64,000 nt of DNA from Sphaerotilus uruguayifluvii (GCF_013294065.1 NZ_JABSNM010000012.1:62001-126000); one strand, 5' to 3'; positions 7,246-16,072 are shown, numbered from the stretch's first letter. Program-made: numbers and translations. Notes: generated from the letters alone by a model not told the origin.

Positions 7246-8820
7246 TCAGTGCGCGCCGCCCGCGTCGGCCGGCGCCCCGGCCCGGCGCGGCGGGCGGCGC
7301 GTCAGCCACACCATCGGCACCAGCAGCAGGAAGATCGCCGCCGAGGCCAGGAAGATGTCGTCCACCGCCAGCGTGTAGGCCTGCTGGCTGACCAGGCGGT
7401 CGAGCTGCGCCAGCGCCTGGCCCGGCTCCAGGCCGCCGGCCTGCATCTGGCGCAGCGCCTCGTCGGCCACCGCCACGCCGGGCTGCAGGTGCTCGACCAG
7501 CTCGGCGTGATGGGTGATCGCGCGGTCCTGCCACAGCGTCGTGGCCACCGAGGTGCCCATGGCGCCGGCGGTGATGCGCACGAAGTTCGACAGGCCCGCG
7601 GCCGAAGGCACCTTGGCCGGCGGCTGTCCGGCCAGCGTCAGCGTCGTGAGCGGAATGAAGAAGAAGGACAGCGCCGCGCCCTGGATCAGCGTCGGGATCA
7701 GGATCGAGGTGAAGTCGTTGCCGGTGGTGAAGCGGCTGCGCATCCACAGCACCAGCGCGAACAGGATGAACGCGCCGGTGGCCATGCGCCGCGGATCCCA
7801 CACCGCCACCTTCTTGCCCACCAGGGGCGTGAGCAGGATGGCCAGCAGCCCCACCGGCGCCATCGCCATGCCGGCCCAGGTCGCGGTGTAGCCCAGCCAC
7901 TGCTGCAGCCACATCGGCAGCAGCACGACGTTGCCGAAGAACAGCCCGTAGGCCACCGACAGCGTCAGCGATCCCCACAGGAAGTTGCGCCCGGCGAACA
8001 GCCGCAGGTCGACGATCGGATGCGCCTCGGTCAGCTCCCAGGCCAGGAAGAAGGCGAAGCCCAGCACCGCCACCACCGCCAGCGCGACCACCTCGCCCGA
8101 ATGGAACCAGTCGAGCTCATGGCCCTTGTCGAGCATCAGCTGCAGCGCGCCGACCCAGAGCACCAGCAGCGCCAGCCCGACGCTGTCGATCGGCAGCTTG
8201 CGCGTCGGCGTCTCGCGGCGGCGGTAGATGCTCCAGGTGATGCCGGCAGCCAGCAGCCCGACCGGCACGTTGATGTAGAAGATCCACGCCCAGTGGATGT
8301 GGTCGGTGATCCAGCCGCCCAGCAGCGGCCCGACCACCGGCGCCACCAGCGTCGTCATGCCCCACAGCGCCAGCGCGGTGCCGGCCTTGGCGGCCGGATA
8401 GCTCGACAGCAGCAGCGTCTGCGACAGCGGGATCATCGGCCCGGCCACCAGCCCCTGCAGCACCCGGAAGGCGATCAGCAGCTCCAGCGTCGGCGCGAAG
8501 CCGCACAGCCACGAGGCCAGCACGAACAGCAGCACGCTCCAGGTGAAGAGCTTCACCGCGCCGAAGCGCTGCGTCAGCCAGCCGGTCAGCGGCACCGAGA
8601 TCGCGTTGGCCACGCCGAAGCTGGTGATGACCCAGGTGCCCTGCGACGGGCTCACGCCCAGGTCGCCGGCGATCGCCGGCAGCGACACGTTGGCGATCGA
8701 GGAGTCGAGCACGTTCATGAAGGTCGCCAGCGACAGCGCCAGCGTGCCCATCGCCAGCGCGCCGCCCTCGAGCGGGGCGGGGGTCGCGGCGCCGCTCGCG
8801 CCGGCCGGCGCCGCGCTCAT
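7246..8820 (-). CDS. emrB: DHA2-family multidrug efflux permease (EmrB-like)
   Basis: Inner-membrane drug:proton antiporter of 524 residues with 14 predicted membrane segments (DHA2 subfamily of the MFS). Motif A-like GWLTQRFGAVKLF and the antiporter region with GPLLGGWITDH are visible; FMNVLDSSIANVSLP is the usual first helix. It forms a tripartite pump with the adaptor encoded just upstream, whose stop overlaps this start by 4 bases (ATGA), and with the outer-membrane factor at 10130. Last gene of the operon. Substrates are not predictable. Confidence 0.92.
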   Translation of the reverse strand: MSAAPAGASGAATPAPLEGGALAMGTLALSLATFMNVLDSSIANVSLPAIAGDLGVSPSQGTWVITSFGVANAISVPLTGWLTQRFGAVKLFTWSVLLFVLASWLCGFAPTLELLIAFRVLQGLVAGPMIPLSQTLLLSSYPAAKAGTALALWGMTTLVAPVVGPLLGGWITDHIHWAWIFYINVPVGLLAAGITWSIYRRRETPTRKLPIDSVGLALLVLWVGALQLMLDKGHELDWFHSGEVVALAVVAVLGFAFFLAWELTEAHPIVDLRLFAGRNFLWGSLTLSVAYGLFFGNVVLLPMWLQQWLGYTATWAGMAMAPVGLLAILLTPLVGKKVAVWDPRRMATGAFILFALVLWMRSRFTTGNDFTSILIPTLIQGAALSFFFIPLTTLTLAGQPPAKVPSAAGLSNFVRITAGAMGTSVATTLWQDRAITHHAELVEHLQPGVAVADEALRQMQAGGLEPGQALAQLDRLVSQQAYTLAVDDIFLASAAIFLLLVPMVWLTRRPPRRAGAPADAGGAH

Positions 8821-10133
8821 GCGCTCGGGCTCCGCGACACGCCGGCCAGCGGCGATGCGGCCGGCGCCAGCGTCAGCGGACGCGCCGCCGGACGCGAGGC
8901 GGCCACGCCGGGCAGCGCGGCGCCACGGTTGGCGGCGATGATGCGCTGCACGTCGGCCTCGGCCTCGCGGTCCAGGCCGTCATAGACGTCGGTGTGATCC
9001 GCGCGGGCCGCCGAGACCGGCGCCAGCAGCGCGCCGTCCTGCTTCTCGACATCGACCGTCACGTTCATCGACAGGCCGACGCGCAGCGGATGCGCGGCGA
9101 TCTCCTTCGGATCGAGCTCGATGCGCACCGGCACGCGCTGCACCACCTTGATCCAGTTGCCGGTGGCGTTCTGCGCCGGCAGCAGCGAGAAGGCCGCGCC
9201 GGTGCCCGCGCCCAGGCCGGCGACCCGGCCGTGGTAGACCACCTTGCTGCCGTAGACATCGGCGACCAGCTCGGCCGGCTGGCCCAGGCGCAGGTTGCGC
9301 AGCTGGCCTTCCTTGAAGTTGGCATCGACCCAGACACCGGCCAGATCGACCACCGACATCACCGGCGCGCCGGCCTGCAGGCGCTGGCCGAGCTGCACGC
9401 TGCGGCGCGCGACATGGCCTTCCAGCGGCGCGGGCAGCTCGGTGCGGCGCAGCGCGATCCAGGCCTCGCGGACCTTGGCGGCGGCGCGCTGCACCTGCGG
9501 CAGCGACTCGATCGGGCCGCCCTCGACCAGCATGCCGCTGCCGCGCTGCTGCTCGCGCGCCGTGGCCAGCGCGGCGCGGGCCGACTCGACGGCGCTGCGC
9601 GCGGCCGCCAGCTGCGCGGTCGCATGCTGGAACTCCTCGCGGCCGACGGCGCCGCTGTCCACCAGCCCGGCGCGGCGGTCGACGTCGGCCTGCGCGCGCG
9701 CCATGTCGGCCTGCAGGCGCTTGAGCTCGGCCTCGCGCAGCGTGATCTGCGCCGCGAGCGCGTCGCTGCCGCTGTGGATCTGGCGCACCTCGCGCACCGT
9801 CTGCGCGAGCTGGGCCTGGGCCTGCTCGAGCGCGAGCTTCGCGTCGGTCGGATCGAGCTTGAGCAGCCTCTGGCCGGCGCGCACATGGTCGGTGTCGTCG
9901 GCCTCGATCGCGACGACGGTGCCGCCGGTCTGGGCGGTGACCTGGACCACGCGGGCCTGGACATAGGCGTTGTCGGTGCTCTCGCTGTGGCGGGCCACCA
10001 GCGACCACCAGGCGGCCCAGGCGCCACCGGCCAGCAGGGCGGCCGCGGTGATGCCGATCAGCGCGCGGCGGCGTGCGGCGGGGGCGGCGGCCGGCGCAGC
10101 GGCCGCGGGAGAGACGGGAGGTTGGCTGCTCAT
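8817..10133 (-). CDS. emrA: EmrA/HlyD-family membrane-fusion adaptor
   Basis: Periplasmic adaptor of 438 residues. An N-terminal Ala/Pro-rich tail and one membrane helix (about residues 25-45) precede the biotinyl-lipoyl domain beginning STDNAYVQARVVQV, the EmrA hallmark. A long coiled-coil hairpin (about 100-220) and a second lipoyl/barrel half follow. The C-terminal 60 residues are an extension rich in Ala and Pro. It bridges EmrB and the outer-membrane channel. Starts and stops overlap those of both neighbours by 4 bases. The ATG at 10133 is the only start giving the standard N-terminus. Confidence 0.92.
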   Translation of the reverse strand: MSSQPPVSPAAAAPAAAPAARRRALIGITAAALLAGGAWAAWWSLVARHSESTDNAYVQARVVQVTAQTGGTVVAIEADDTDHVRAGQRLLKLDPTDAKLALEQAQAQLAQTVREVRQIHSGSDALAAQITLREAELKRLQADMARAQADVDRRAGLVDSGAVGREEFQHATAQLAAARSAVESARAALATAREQQRGSGMLVEGGPIESLPQVQRAAAKVREAWIALRRTELPAPLEGHVARRSVQLGQRLQAGAPVMSVVDLAGVWVDANFKEGQLRNLRLGQPAELVADVYGSKVVYHGRVAGLGAGTGAAFSLLPAQNATGNWIKVVQRVPVRIELDPKEIAAHPLRVGLSMNVTVDVEKQDGALLAPVSAARADHTDVYDGLDREAEADVQRIIAANRGAALPGVAASRPAARPLTLAPAASPLAGVSRSPSA

Positions 10134-11611
10134 CGGGTCGAGCTCCGGAAGGAATCGAGTTCGGCGGTCGCGCGCGGCGCGTCCGGCGGAAGCACGGGCG
10201 CGGCATGGCCGCCACCCAGGGACTGCATCAGCTGCGCCTGCGTGTCGAGCACGCGGGCCTGCAGGTCGACCGCGGCGCGGCGCTGCGCGAGCAGCTGCTG
10301 CTCGGCCGACAGCACGGTCAGGTAGCCGGCCAGGCCGGCGTCGTAGCGGCGCTGCGCGGCGTCGAAGGCCTGCTCGACGCCGGCCAGCGCACGCGACTGC
10401 TCGTCGCTCTGCGCGCGCACCGCGCGGCCCGAGGCCAGCGCGTCGGCCGACTCGCGCACCGCGTCCAGCACCGCGCCGTTGTAGGCCGCCACCGCCGCGT
10501 CGATCTCGGCGGCGCGCACCTGCAGCTGCGCACGCAGCCGCCCGGCGTCGAACAGCGGCAGGCGCAGCGCCGGCGTGACGCCGGCCTGGCGGCTGTCGAG
10601 CTGCAGCACGCGGTCCAGCCCGAGCGCGCTCAGACCGGCGAAGGCGCTGATCTGCACGTCCGGATAGAACTGCGCGCGCGCCTCGCGGGCGTTCTGCGCC
10701 GCGGCCTCGACGCGCCAGCGCGCCGCGACGATGTCGGCGCGGCGACCGAGCAGATCGGTGCTGACGCGCCCGTCCGCCAGCGGCGCCGGCTGCAGCGCCG
10801 CCAGGCGCGGCGCCAGCGCGTCCAGCGCCTCGGGCGGCTGCTGCGTCAGCGCGGCCAGCGCGTGGCGCGCCAGCGTGATCTGCTCGTCGAGCATCAGGCG
10901 CTGCGTGCGCGCATCGGGCACCGCCGCCTCGGCCTGGCGCAGCTCGACCTGGGTGTCCAGGCCGCTGCGCACCCGCGCACGGACCAGCTCGAGCGTGCGC
11001 TCGCGCAGCTGCACCGCCCGGTCGGCGACCTCGCGCTGCGCCAGCAGCCGCGCCAGCGCGACGTACTGGCGCACCACCGCGGTGGCCAGCCCCTGGCGCG
11101 CATGGGCCAGCTCGGCATCGGCCGCCAGCTCCTGGCCGACGGCGGCCGCCAGCGCGGCGCGGTGCCGGCCGAAGAAGTCCGGCGACCAGCTGCCGCCGAT
11201 CTGGATCGTGCCGGTGTCGCGCACCGTGCCAGCGATCGGCGCCGGGATCAGGCCGTTGGCGGTGTAGCGCTGGCGGGTGGCGTCGACCGACAGGCCGACC
11301 TGGGCCTGACCGGCGGCATCGACGCCGCGGCCGGCGGCCTGCGCGCGCAGCAGCCGCGCCGAGGCGGCCTGCACGCCAGGATGGTCGGCCACCGCGCGCT
11401 CGACCAGCGCGTCCAGCCGCGCGTCGCCGAAGGCCTTCCACCAGCCGTCGGCGACGCTCAGCTCGGCCGCGCCGGCCTCGACCGGCGCCAGGCCGATCCG
11501 GGCCGGCTCGATCGGCGCCAGCAGCGGGCGCGACGGCCCCGGACTGGCGCAGCCGGCCAGCACCAGCGCGCCGGCCAGCAGCGTCAGGGTCAGGCTCGTG
11601 CGCCGCCTCAT
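10130..11611 (-). CDS. NodT-family outer-membrane efflux lipoprotein
   Basis: TolC-like outer-membrane channel of 493 residues. The N-terminus is a lipoprotein signal peptide ending in LAGC, so the mature protein is acylated on that cysteine. Two OEP repeats follow, rich in heptad-like Ala/Arg/Leu helices, with the typical LFDAGRLRAQ loop before the second half. It completes the tripartite pump with the adjacent emrA and emrB homologs. It overlaps both neighbours by 4 bases. The start at 11611 is set by the signal peptide MRRRTSLTLTLLAG. Confidence 0.9.
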   Translation of the reverse strand: MRRRTSLTLTLLAGALVLAGCASPGPSRPLLAPIEPARIGLAPVEAGAAELSVADGWWKAFGDARLDALVERAVADHPGVQAASARLLRAQAAGRGVDAAGQAQVGLSVDATRQRYTANGLIPAPIAGTVRDTGTIQIGGSWSPDFFGRHRAALAAAVGQELAADAELAHARQGLATAVVRQYVALARLLAQREVADRAVQLRERTLELVRARVRSGLDTQVELRQAEAAVPDARTQRLMLDEQITLARHALAALTQQPPEALDALAPRLAALQPAPLADGRVSTDLLGRRADIVAARWRVEAAAQNAREARAQFYPDVQISAFAGLSALGLDRVLQLDSRQAGVTPALRLPLFDAGRLRAQLQVRAAEIDAAVAAYNGAVLDAVRESADALASGRAVRAQSDEQSRALAGVEQAFDAAQRRYDAGLAGYLTVLSAEQQLLAQRRAAVDLQARVLDTQAQLMQSLGGGHAAPVLPPDAPRATAELDSFRSSTR

Positions 11612-12123
11612 GCCGGATCTCCCCCGGCGCGGGCGCGCATCGCCTCGCCATTGGCCAGCATGCGCTGCAGCAGCGACATCAGCATCTCGAACTCCTCGGG
11701 CCGGAAGCCCGCCAGATGGGCATTGAGCACGTCGACCAGCACCGGCGGCACCTTCTCGGCCACCTCGCGGCCTGCCTCGGTCAGCACCAGCTGCACGACG
11801 CGGCGGTCGCTGGTCGAGCGCTCGCGCCGCACCAGGCCCTTGGCCTCGAGCCGGTCGAGCATGCGCGTCACCGCGGCCGGATCGACATCGAGGTCGCGCG
11901 CCAGCGAGGCGACGGTGACGCTGTCGCCGGCGCAGCACTTGAGCAGCTTGAACAGCGGCATCCACTGCGCATGCGTCAGGTCGTGCTCGGCCAGCCGGCG
12001 GTCGGCCTCCTGCAGCACCGAGCCCAGCACGCGGCGCATCAGCAGGCCGAGGCTGCGCTCGGGGCGGTAGGTGCTGGAGTCGTAGATCGGCGGCACGGGC
12101 GCCGCGTCGGATCGGTCGTTCAT
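11608..12123 (-). CDS. MarR-family repressor of the efflux operon
   Basis: Winged-helix regulator of 171 residues. The core from CAGDSVTVASLARDLDV through AAVTRMLDRLEAKGLVRR to DRRVVQLVLTEAGREV is the classical MarR DNA-binding domain. It is the first gene of a four-gene operon (marR, channel, adaptor, permease) in which every junction is a 4-base overlap, so it most likely represses its own operon and is released by a pump substrate. Overlapping TCAAT/ATTGA palindromes lie 15-34 bases upstream of its start. Confidence 0.9.
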   Translation of the reverse strand: MNDRSDAAPVPPIYDSSTYRPERSLGLLMRRVLGSVLQEADRRLAEHDLTHAQWMPLFKLLKCCAGDSVTVASLARDLDVDPAAVTRMLDRLEAKGLVRRERSTSDRRVVQLVLTEAGREVAEKVPPVLVDVLNAHLAGFRPEEFEMLMSLLQRMLANGEAMRARAGGDPA

Positions 12124-12137
12124 GGGGAGTAGATTCT

Positions 12138-12157
12138 ATTGATCAGTCAATGATTGA
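12138..12157. promoter_or_regulatory. Candidate MarR operator
   Basis: Two overlapping inverted repeats just upstream of the marR gene: ATTGA-TCAG-TCAAT (12138-12151) and GTCAAT-G-ATTGAC (12145-12157, perfect). Together they make three alternating ATTGA/TCAAT half-sites, the size and symmetry expected of a MarR site. The AT content stands out from the surroundings. Assignment rests on position and symmetry. Confidence 0.6.
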
Positions 12158-12258
12158 CACGACAATTCATCAAGACCCATTCCATGGAAGGGGCATTCCA
12201 GCCGGCTCGCCGACGCGTCTTCATGCGCCCAGCGCATGTCGATCCTCGAATCGATTCG

Positions 12259-12287
12259 TTGGCCGCAGAAGGCTCGCTGCCTAGCAT
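12259..12287 (+). promoter_or_regulatory. Promoter of orphan sulfate-binding protein gene
   Basis: Bases 12259-12264 (TTGGCC) and 12282-12287 (TAGCAT) are spaced by exactly 17 bp. The stretch from -35 into the spacer (TTGGCCGCAGAA) is nearly the same as TTGTCCGCAGAA upstream of the paralogous gene at 20145, which also has a 17-bp spacer and TAGGAT. The match suggests shared control by the sulfur regulator CysB. Confidence 0.6.
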
Positions 12288-12324
12288 CGACTTCATCGCA
12301 ACCTGCCCTGAAAGACACGCCCCG

Positions 12325-13353
12325 ATGCGCCGCCGCCCCACCCTGCACGCCCTGTCCCTGGCCCTGACCTTCGCGCTGGGCGCCGGTGCGATGACGCTGG
12401 CGCCCCAGGCGCAAGCCCGCGACTTCACGCTGCTCAACGTCTCCTACGACCCGACGCGCGAGCTCTACCAGGACTTCAACAAGGCCTTCGCCGCGCACTG
12501 GAAGGCCAAGACCGGCGACACCGTGACGGTCAAGGCCTCGCACGGCGGCTCGGGCAAGCAGGCCCGCTCGGTCATCGACGGGCTGGAGGCCGACGTGGTC
12601 ACGCTGGCGCTGGCCTACGACATCGACGAGATCGCCGACAAGGCCAAACTGCTGCCCGCCGACTGGCAGAAGCGCCTGCCGCACGCCAGCTCGCCCTACA
12701 CCTCGACCATCGTCTTCCTGGTGCGCAAGGGCAATCCGAAGGGCATCAAGGACTGGGCGGATCTGGCCCGGCCCGGCGTCTCGGTGATCACGCCGAACCC
12801 GAAGACCTCGGGCGGCGCGCGCTGGAACTACCTGGCCGCCTGGGGCTGGGCGAAGAAGACCTACGGCTCCGACGCGAAGGCGCAGGAGTACGTGCAGAAG
12901 CTGTTCGCCAATGTGCCGGTGCTCGACACCGGGGCGCGCGCCTCGACCGTCACCTTCGTCGAGCGCGGCATCGGCGACGTGCTGCTGGCCTGGGAGAACG
13001 AGGCGCTGCTGGCGCTGAAGGAGCTGGGCCCGGGCAAGTTCGAGGTCGTGGCGCCGGCGCAGTCCATCCTGGCCGAGCCGCCGGTGGCGGTGGTCGACAA
13101 GGTGGTCGACAAGAAGGGCACGCGCGCGGTCGCGCAGGGCTATCTGGAGTATCTGTACTCGGCCGAAGGCCAGGATCTGGCCGGCCAGAACTACTACCGC
13201 CCGATCGACCCGAAGGCCGCGGCCAAGTACGCCGCGCAGTTCCCGAAGATCGAGCTGTTCCGTCTCGACGACGTGTTCGGCAGCTGGCGCGAGGCCCAGA
13301 AGACGCACTTCAGCGACGGCGGCACCTTCGACCGCGTCGTCACCCGGCGATGA
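12325..13353 (+). CDS. sbp: Sulfate/thiosulfate ABC transporter substrate-binding protein (orphan)
   Basis: Periplasmic binding protein of 342 residues with a Sec signal peptide (about 1-33, ending AQA before [11 protein letters not shown]). Signatures of Sbp/CysP are clear: [37 protein letters not shown] and [17 protein letters not shown] paralog at 20145 is followed by cysTWA; this copy has no permease of its own and probably feeds the same transporter. It overlaps a small hydrolase gene by 4 bases downstream. The start at 12325 is chosen for the signal peptide. Sulfate is the likely ligand; thiosulfate or another oxyanion is possible. Confidence 0.9.
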   Translation: MRRRPTLHALSLALTFALGAGAMTLAPQAQARDFTLLNVSYDPTRELYQDFNKAFAAHWKAKTGDTVTVKASHGGSGKQARSVIDGLEADVVTLALAYDIDEIADKAKLLPADWQKRLPHASSPYTSTIVFLVRKGNPKGIKDWADLARPGVSVITPNPKTSGGARWNYLAAWGWAKKTYGSDAKAQEYVQKLFANVPVLDTGARASTVTFVERGIGDVLLAWENEALLALKELGPGKFEVVAPAQSILAEPPVAVVDKVVDKKGTRAVAQGYLEYLYSAEGQDLAGQNYYRPIDPKAAAKYAAQFPKIELFRLDDVFGSWREAQKTHFSDGGTFDRVVTRR

Positions 13354-13958
13354 ACGCACCCGGCCACCGAGGATCCGGCGGGGCCCGCCTGCTGATCGTG
13401 CCGGGGCTGCACGACAGCGGCCCCGGCCACTGGCAGAGCCGGCTGGAGCAGCTCCATCCCGGCGCGGTCCGGGTGGTCCAGGACCACTGGGACCGGCCGG
13501 ACCTCGAGGCCTGGGCCGTGCGGATGGCCGCGACGATCGAGCGCCACGGCGGCGACCGCCAGGACTGGATCGTCGCCGCGCACAGCTTCGGCTGCCTGAC
13601 CACGGTGCGCCACCTGCTCGCCCGCCCGGACCTGCCGCTGGCGGCGGTGCTACTGGTGGCGCCGGCCGATCCGCACAAGTTCGGCGTGACCGAGCGCCTG
13701 CTCGGGCGCCTGCCGCTCAGCCCGGTGCTGATCGCCAGCGAGACCGACCCGTGGATGAGCCCGGTGGCGGTGCGCCGCTGGGCGCACCACTGGAACAGCC
13801 GCTTCGTCTCGATCGGCGACGCCGGACACATCAACATCGACTCCGGCCACGGCCCGCTGCCGCTGGCCGAGCAGTGGGTGACGCGCCAGCAGCAGCGCCT
13901 GGCCCGCCGGCAGCGCGCGCGCCACGCCGGCTTCGGCGAATGGCACTTCGCCATCTGA
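13350..13958 (+). CDS. RBBP9/YdeN-family alpha/beta hydrolase
   Basis: Cytoplasmic serine hydrolase of 202 residues. The N-terminal [16 protein letters not shown], nucleophile elbow AHSFGC (serine near residue 73) and C-terminal GDAGHIN (catalytic histidine) match RBBP9/YdeN proteins. Its substrate is unknown. The ATG overlaps the stop of the sulfate-binding protein gene (ATGA), so the two are co-translated; that pairing hints at a role in sulfur-source use, but this is inference. Confidence 0.82.
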   Translation: MNAPGHRGSGGARLLIVPGLHDSGPGHWQSRLEQLHPGAVRVVQDHWDRPDLEAWAVRMAATIERHGGDRQDWIVAAHSFGCLTTVRHLLARPDLPLAAVLLVAPADPHKFGVTERLLGRLPLSPVLIASETDPWMSPVAVRRWAHHWNSRFVSIGDAGHINIDSGHGPLPLAEQWVTRQQQRLARRQRARHAGFGEWHFAI

Positions 13959-13971
13959 CCTCCCTCCGATT

Positions 13972-14031
13972 CGTCATGACCCACGGCCAACGGCCCGGCA
14001 TCGATCTGCCGGGCCGTCGTCGTTCATGACG
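13972..14031. terminator. Nested inverted repeat between convergent genes
   Basis: Inner arms 13990-14000 (ACGGCCCGGCA) and 14007-14017 (TGCCGGGCCGT) form a perfect 11-bp stem with a 6-base loop. Outer arms CGTCATGA (13972-13979) and TCATGACG (14024-14031) can extend it. It lies between the converging hydrolase and molbindin genes and is symmetric, so it may terminate both. It lacks a T run, so Rho-independent activity is not certain. Confidence 0.55.
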
Positions 14032-14037
14032 CGGCGG

Positions 14038-14256
14038 TCACAGCGCCGCGATCGACACCTCGGTCGACTTGACCAGCGCGATGACCTCGCGCCCGACTTC
14101 CAGGCCGAGCTCCTGGACCGAGCGGGTGGTGATGACCGAGGTGACGATCAGCCCCTGGGGCGTCTCGACGTCGATCTCGGAGACGACCGGGCCGAGGATG
14201 ATCTCGCGGACGACGCCACGGAACTGGTTGCGGACATTGATGGCGGTGATGCTCAT
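14038..14256 (-). CDS. mop: Molbindin (Mop/TOBE-domain molybdate-binding protein)
   Basis: Single-domain molybdate-binding protein of 72 residues. The TOBE/Mop signature is complete: SITAINVRNQFRGVV, then VTSVITTRSVQELGL and EVIALVKSTEVSI. Such proteins form hexamers that store or buffer molybdate or tungstate in the cytoplasm. A strong ribosome site, AAGGAG, lies 7-12 bases upstream. It is downstream of ssuE on the same strand. Molybdate and sulfate are chemically similar oxyanions, so its place among sulfur genes may reflect anion balance. Confidence 0.93.
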   Translation of the reverse strand: MSITAINVRNQFRGVVREIILGPVVSEIDVETPQGLIVTSVITTRSVQELGLEVGREVIALVKSTEVSIAAL

Positions 14257-14298
14257 GGCAGGACTCCTTGCGGGACAGGGGAAAAGAGGAAGGACGGT

Positions 14299-14871
14299 TC
14301 AGAGCGCCCAGCGCAGCGCGGCGGGCAGACGGGCGCTGGCACGCGGCGGGGCCAGCCGTTCGACCAGTTCGCCGACGACGCGCTCCAGGCGCGCCGCGGT
14401 CGCCTCGTCGAGCCGGTGGCGGCCGTCGGGCAGGCGTTCGATCTGGCGGTCGGTGGCGTAGACGCCGTCGACGATGTCGCGCGCGCCCAGCGCGGCCAGC
14501 ACCGGCTTGAGGGCGTACTCCAGCGCCAGCAGGTGCGCCGGGCTGCCGCCGGTGGCCAGCGGCAGCACCGTGCGGCCGGCCAGGCCGTCCTGCGGCAGCA
14601 GGTCGAGCAGGCTCTTGAGCAGGCCGCTGTAGGCGGCCTTGTAGATCGGCGTGGCGACGAGCACCAGCCTCGCCCGCCCGATGCGCTCGCGCACCTCGAC
14701 GATGGCCGGGTCGTCGAAGCGCGCCTGCAGCAGCGCCTCGGCGGGCAGGTCGCGCACCCGGACGGTGTCGATGCGGGTGGCGTGGGGCTCGAGCAGAGCG
14801 CGGGCGTGGTCCAGCAGTCCGGCCGAGCGCGATGGCTCGGAGGGGCTGCCCAGCAGGCAGACGATGTTCAT
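14299..14871 (-). CDS. ssuE: NADPH-dependent FMN reductase SsuE
   Basis: Flavodoxin-fold reductase of 190 residues that supplies reduced FMN to the monooxygenase SsuD. The N-terminal MNIVCLLGSPSEPSRSAGLL is the phosphate-binding loop of SsuE, and ATPIYKAAYSGLLKSLLDLLP is the family motif in the helix that contacts flavin. It is divergent from ssuA with a mirrored promoter region between. The start at 14871 gives the standard N-terminus; further upstream codons would run through the regulatory repeat. Confidence 0.93.
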   Translation of the reverse strand: MNIVCLLGSPSEPSRSAGLLDHARALLEPHATRIDTVRVRDLPAEALLQARFDDPAIVEVRERIGRARLVLVATPIYKAAYSGLLKSLLDLLPQDGLAGRTVLPLATGGSPAHLLALEYALKPVLAALGARDIVDGVYATDRQIERLPDGRHRLDEATAARLERVVGELVERLAPPRASARLPAALRWAL

Positions 14872-14878
14872 GCCCCGC

Positions 14879-15009
14879 ACGATAGGCAGCGCGACCCGGC
14901 CCGGGAACGAAGCATTCCGAGGATGCTTCGGCGGAAAGCGCCTCAGGCGCGCAGCGGATAAGCAGCGCCGGAATGCTTCGTTCACGCCGGCCACGGCGCT
15001 GCCTATCGT
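14879..15009. promoter_or_regulatory. Mirrored divergent promoters of ssuE and ssuA
   Basis: Large interrupted inverted repeat. Arms ACGATAGGCAGCGC (14879-14892) and GCGCTGCCTATCGT (14996-15009) are perfect, and inner arms GAACGAAGCATTCCG (14905-14919) and CGGAATGCTTCGTTC (14969-14983) are perfect too. Each side gives a promoter with TTC(A/C)CG, a 17-bp spacer and TATCGT, so ssuE and ssuA appear to have copies of one promoter. The centre holds GCGCCT-C-AGGCGC (14938-14950) and ATAAG (14958-14962), candidate sites for a CysB-type regulator. Confidence 0.7.
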
Positions 15010-15051
15010 GGCGGACATCGAGCCCGATCACGGGCCGCCACGGAGTCCGCC

Positions 15052-16056
15052 ATGTCCCGCATCCCTTCGTCCCCTTCTTCCTTCCGGCCCCTGCGCCGAC
15101 GCCTGGCCGCCGCGCTGGCGCTGATCCCGCTGGCCCTGGCCGCTCCGGCGCTGCACGCCCAGGACAGCGCCCGCCCGCTGCTGCGCATCGGCTACCAGAA
15201 GTCCGCCAGCCTGCTGGCGCTGCAGAAGGCCCAGGGCTCGCTCGAGCGCCGGCTCGCGGCGCTGCAGGCCGACGTGAAGTGGGTCGAGTTCCCCGCCGGC
15301 CCGCAGCTGCTCGAGGGGCTCAACGTCGGCTCGGTCGACGTGGGCTTCGTCGGCGAGGCGCCGCCGATCTTCGCGCAGGCCGCCGGCGCGAACTTCGTCT
15401 ACATCGGCAACGACCCGGCCTCGCCGGAAGCCGAAGCCATCGTCGTGCCGAAGGACTCCGCGATCCGCACGCTGGCCGACCTGAAGGGCCGCCGCATCGC
15501 GCTGAACAAGGGCAGCAACGTGCACTACCTGCTGGTGCGCGCGCTGGAGAAGGCCGGGCTGAAGTACGGCGACATCCAGCCGGTCTTCCTGCCGCCGGCC
15601 GATGCGCGCGCCGCCTTCGAGAAGGGCGCGGTCGACGCCTGGGTGATCTGGGATCCGTTCCTGGCGGCGGTGGAGAAGCAGACCGGCGCGCGCCTGCTCG
15701 CCGACGGACGCGGCCTGGTCAGCAACCACGCCTTCTATCTGGCCGAGCGCCAGTTCACGCAGAAGCATCCGCAGCTGGTGCGCGCGCTGTTCGAGGACAG
15801 CGTCGAGCAGGGCCGCTGGCTCAAGGCCAACCTGAAGGAGGCCGCGCGCCGCATCGCGCCGGTCCAGGGCCTGGATGTCGACGTGGTCGAGCGCACGCTG
15901 CAGCGCGCCGAGTATGGCGTGGCGCCGGTGACGCCCGGCGTCGCCGCCGAGCAGCAGAAGGTGGCCGATGCCTTCCTGGAGCTGAAGCTGATCCCCAAGC
16001 CGGTGCGCATCGCCGACGCGCTGCCGGCCACGCCCGTCACCACCGCCGCCCGCTGA
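15052..16056 (+). CDS. ssuA: Aliphatic sulfonate ABC transporter substrate-binding protein (copy 1)
   Basis: Periplasmic sulfonate-binding protein of 334 residues with a signal peptide cleaved near residue 37 (ALHA before QDSA). SsuA signatures: LRIGYQKSASLLALQKAQG, WVEFPAGPQLLEGLNVGSVDVGFVGEAPP and WVIWDPFLAAVE. First gene of the ssu operon, 16 bases upstream of a paralog of exactly the same length. Two binding proteins for one permease suggest the transporter accepts two ranges of sulfonates. Confidence 0.93.
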   Translation: MSRIPSSPSSFRPLRRRLAAALALIPLALAAPALHAQDSARPLLRIGYQKSASLLALQKAQGSLERRLAALQADVKWVEFPAGPQLLEGLNVGSVDVGFVGEAPPIFAQAAGANFVYIGNDPASPEAEAIVVPKDSAIRTLADLKGRRIALNKGSNVHYLLVRALEKAGLKYGDIQPVFLPPADARAAFEKGAVDAWVIWDPFLAAVEKQTGARLLADGRGLVSNHAFYLAERQFTQKHPQLVRALFEDSVEQGRWLKANLKEAARRIAPVQGLDVDVVERTLQRAEYGVAPVTPGVAAEQQKVADAFLELKLIPKPVRIADALPATPVTTAAR

Positions 16057-16072
16057 ACGCCCGGAGTCCGCC

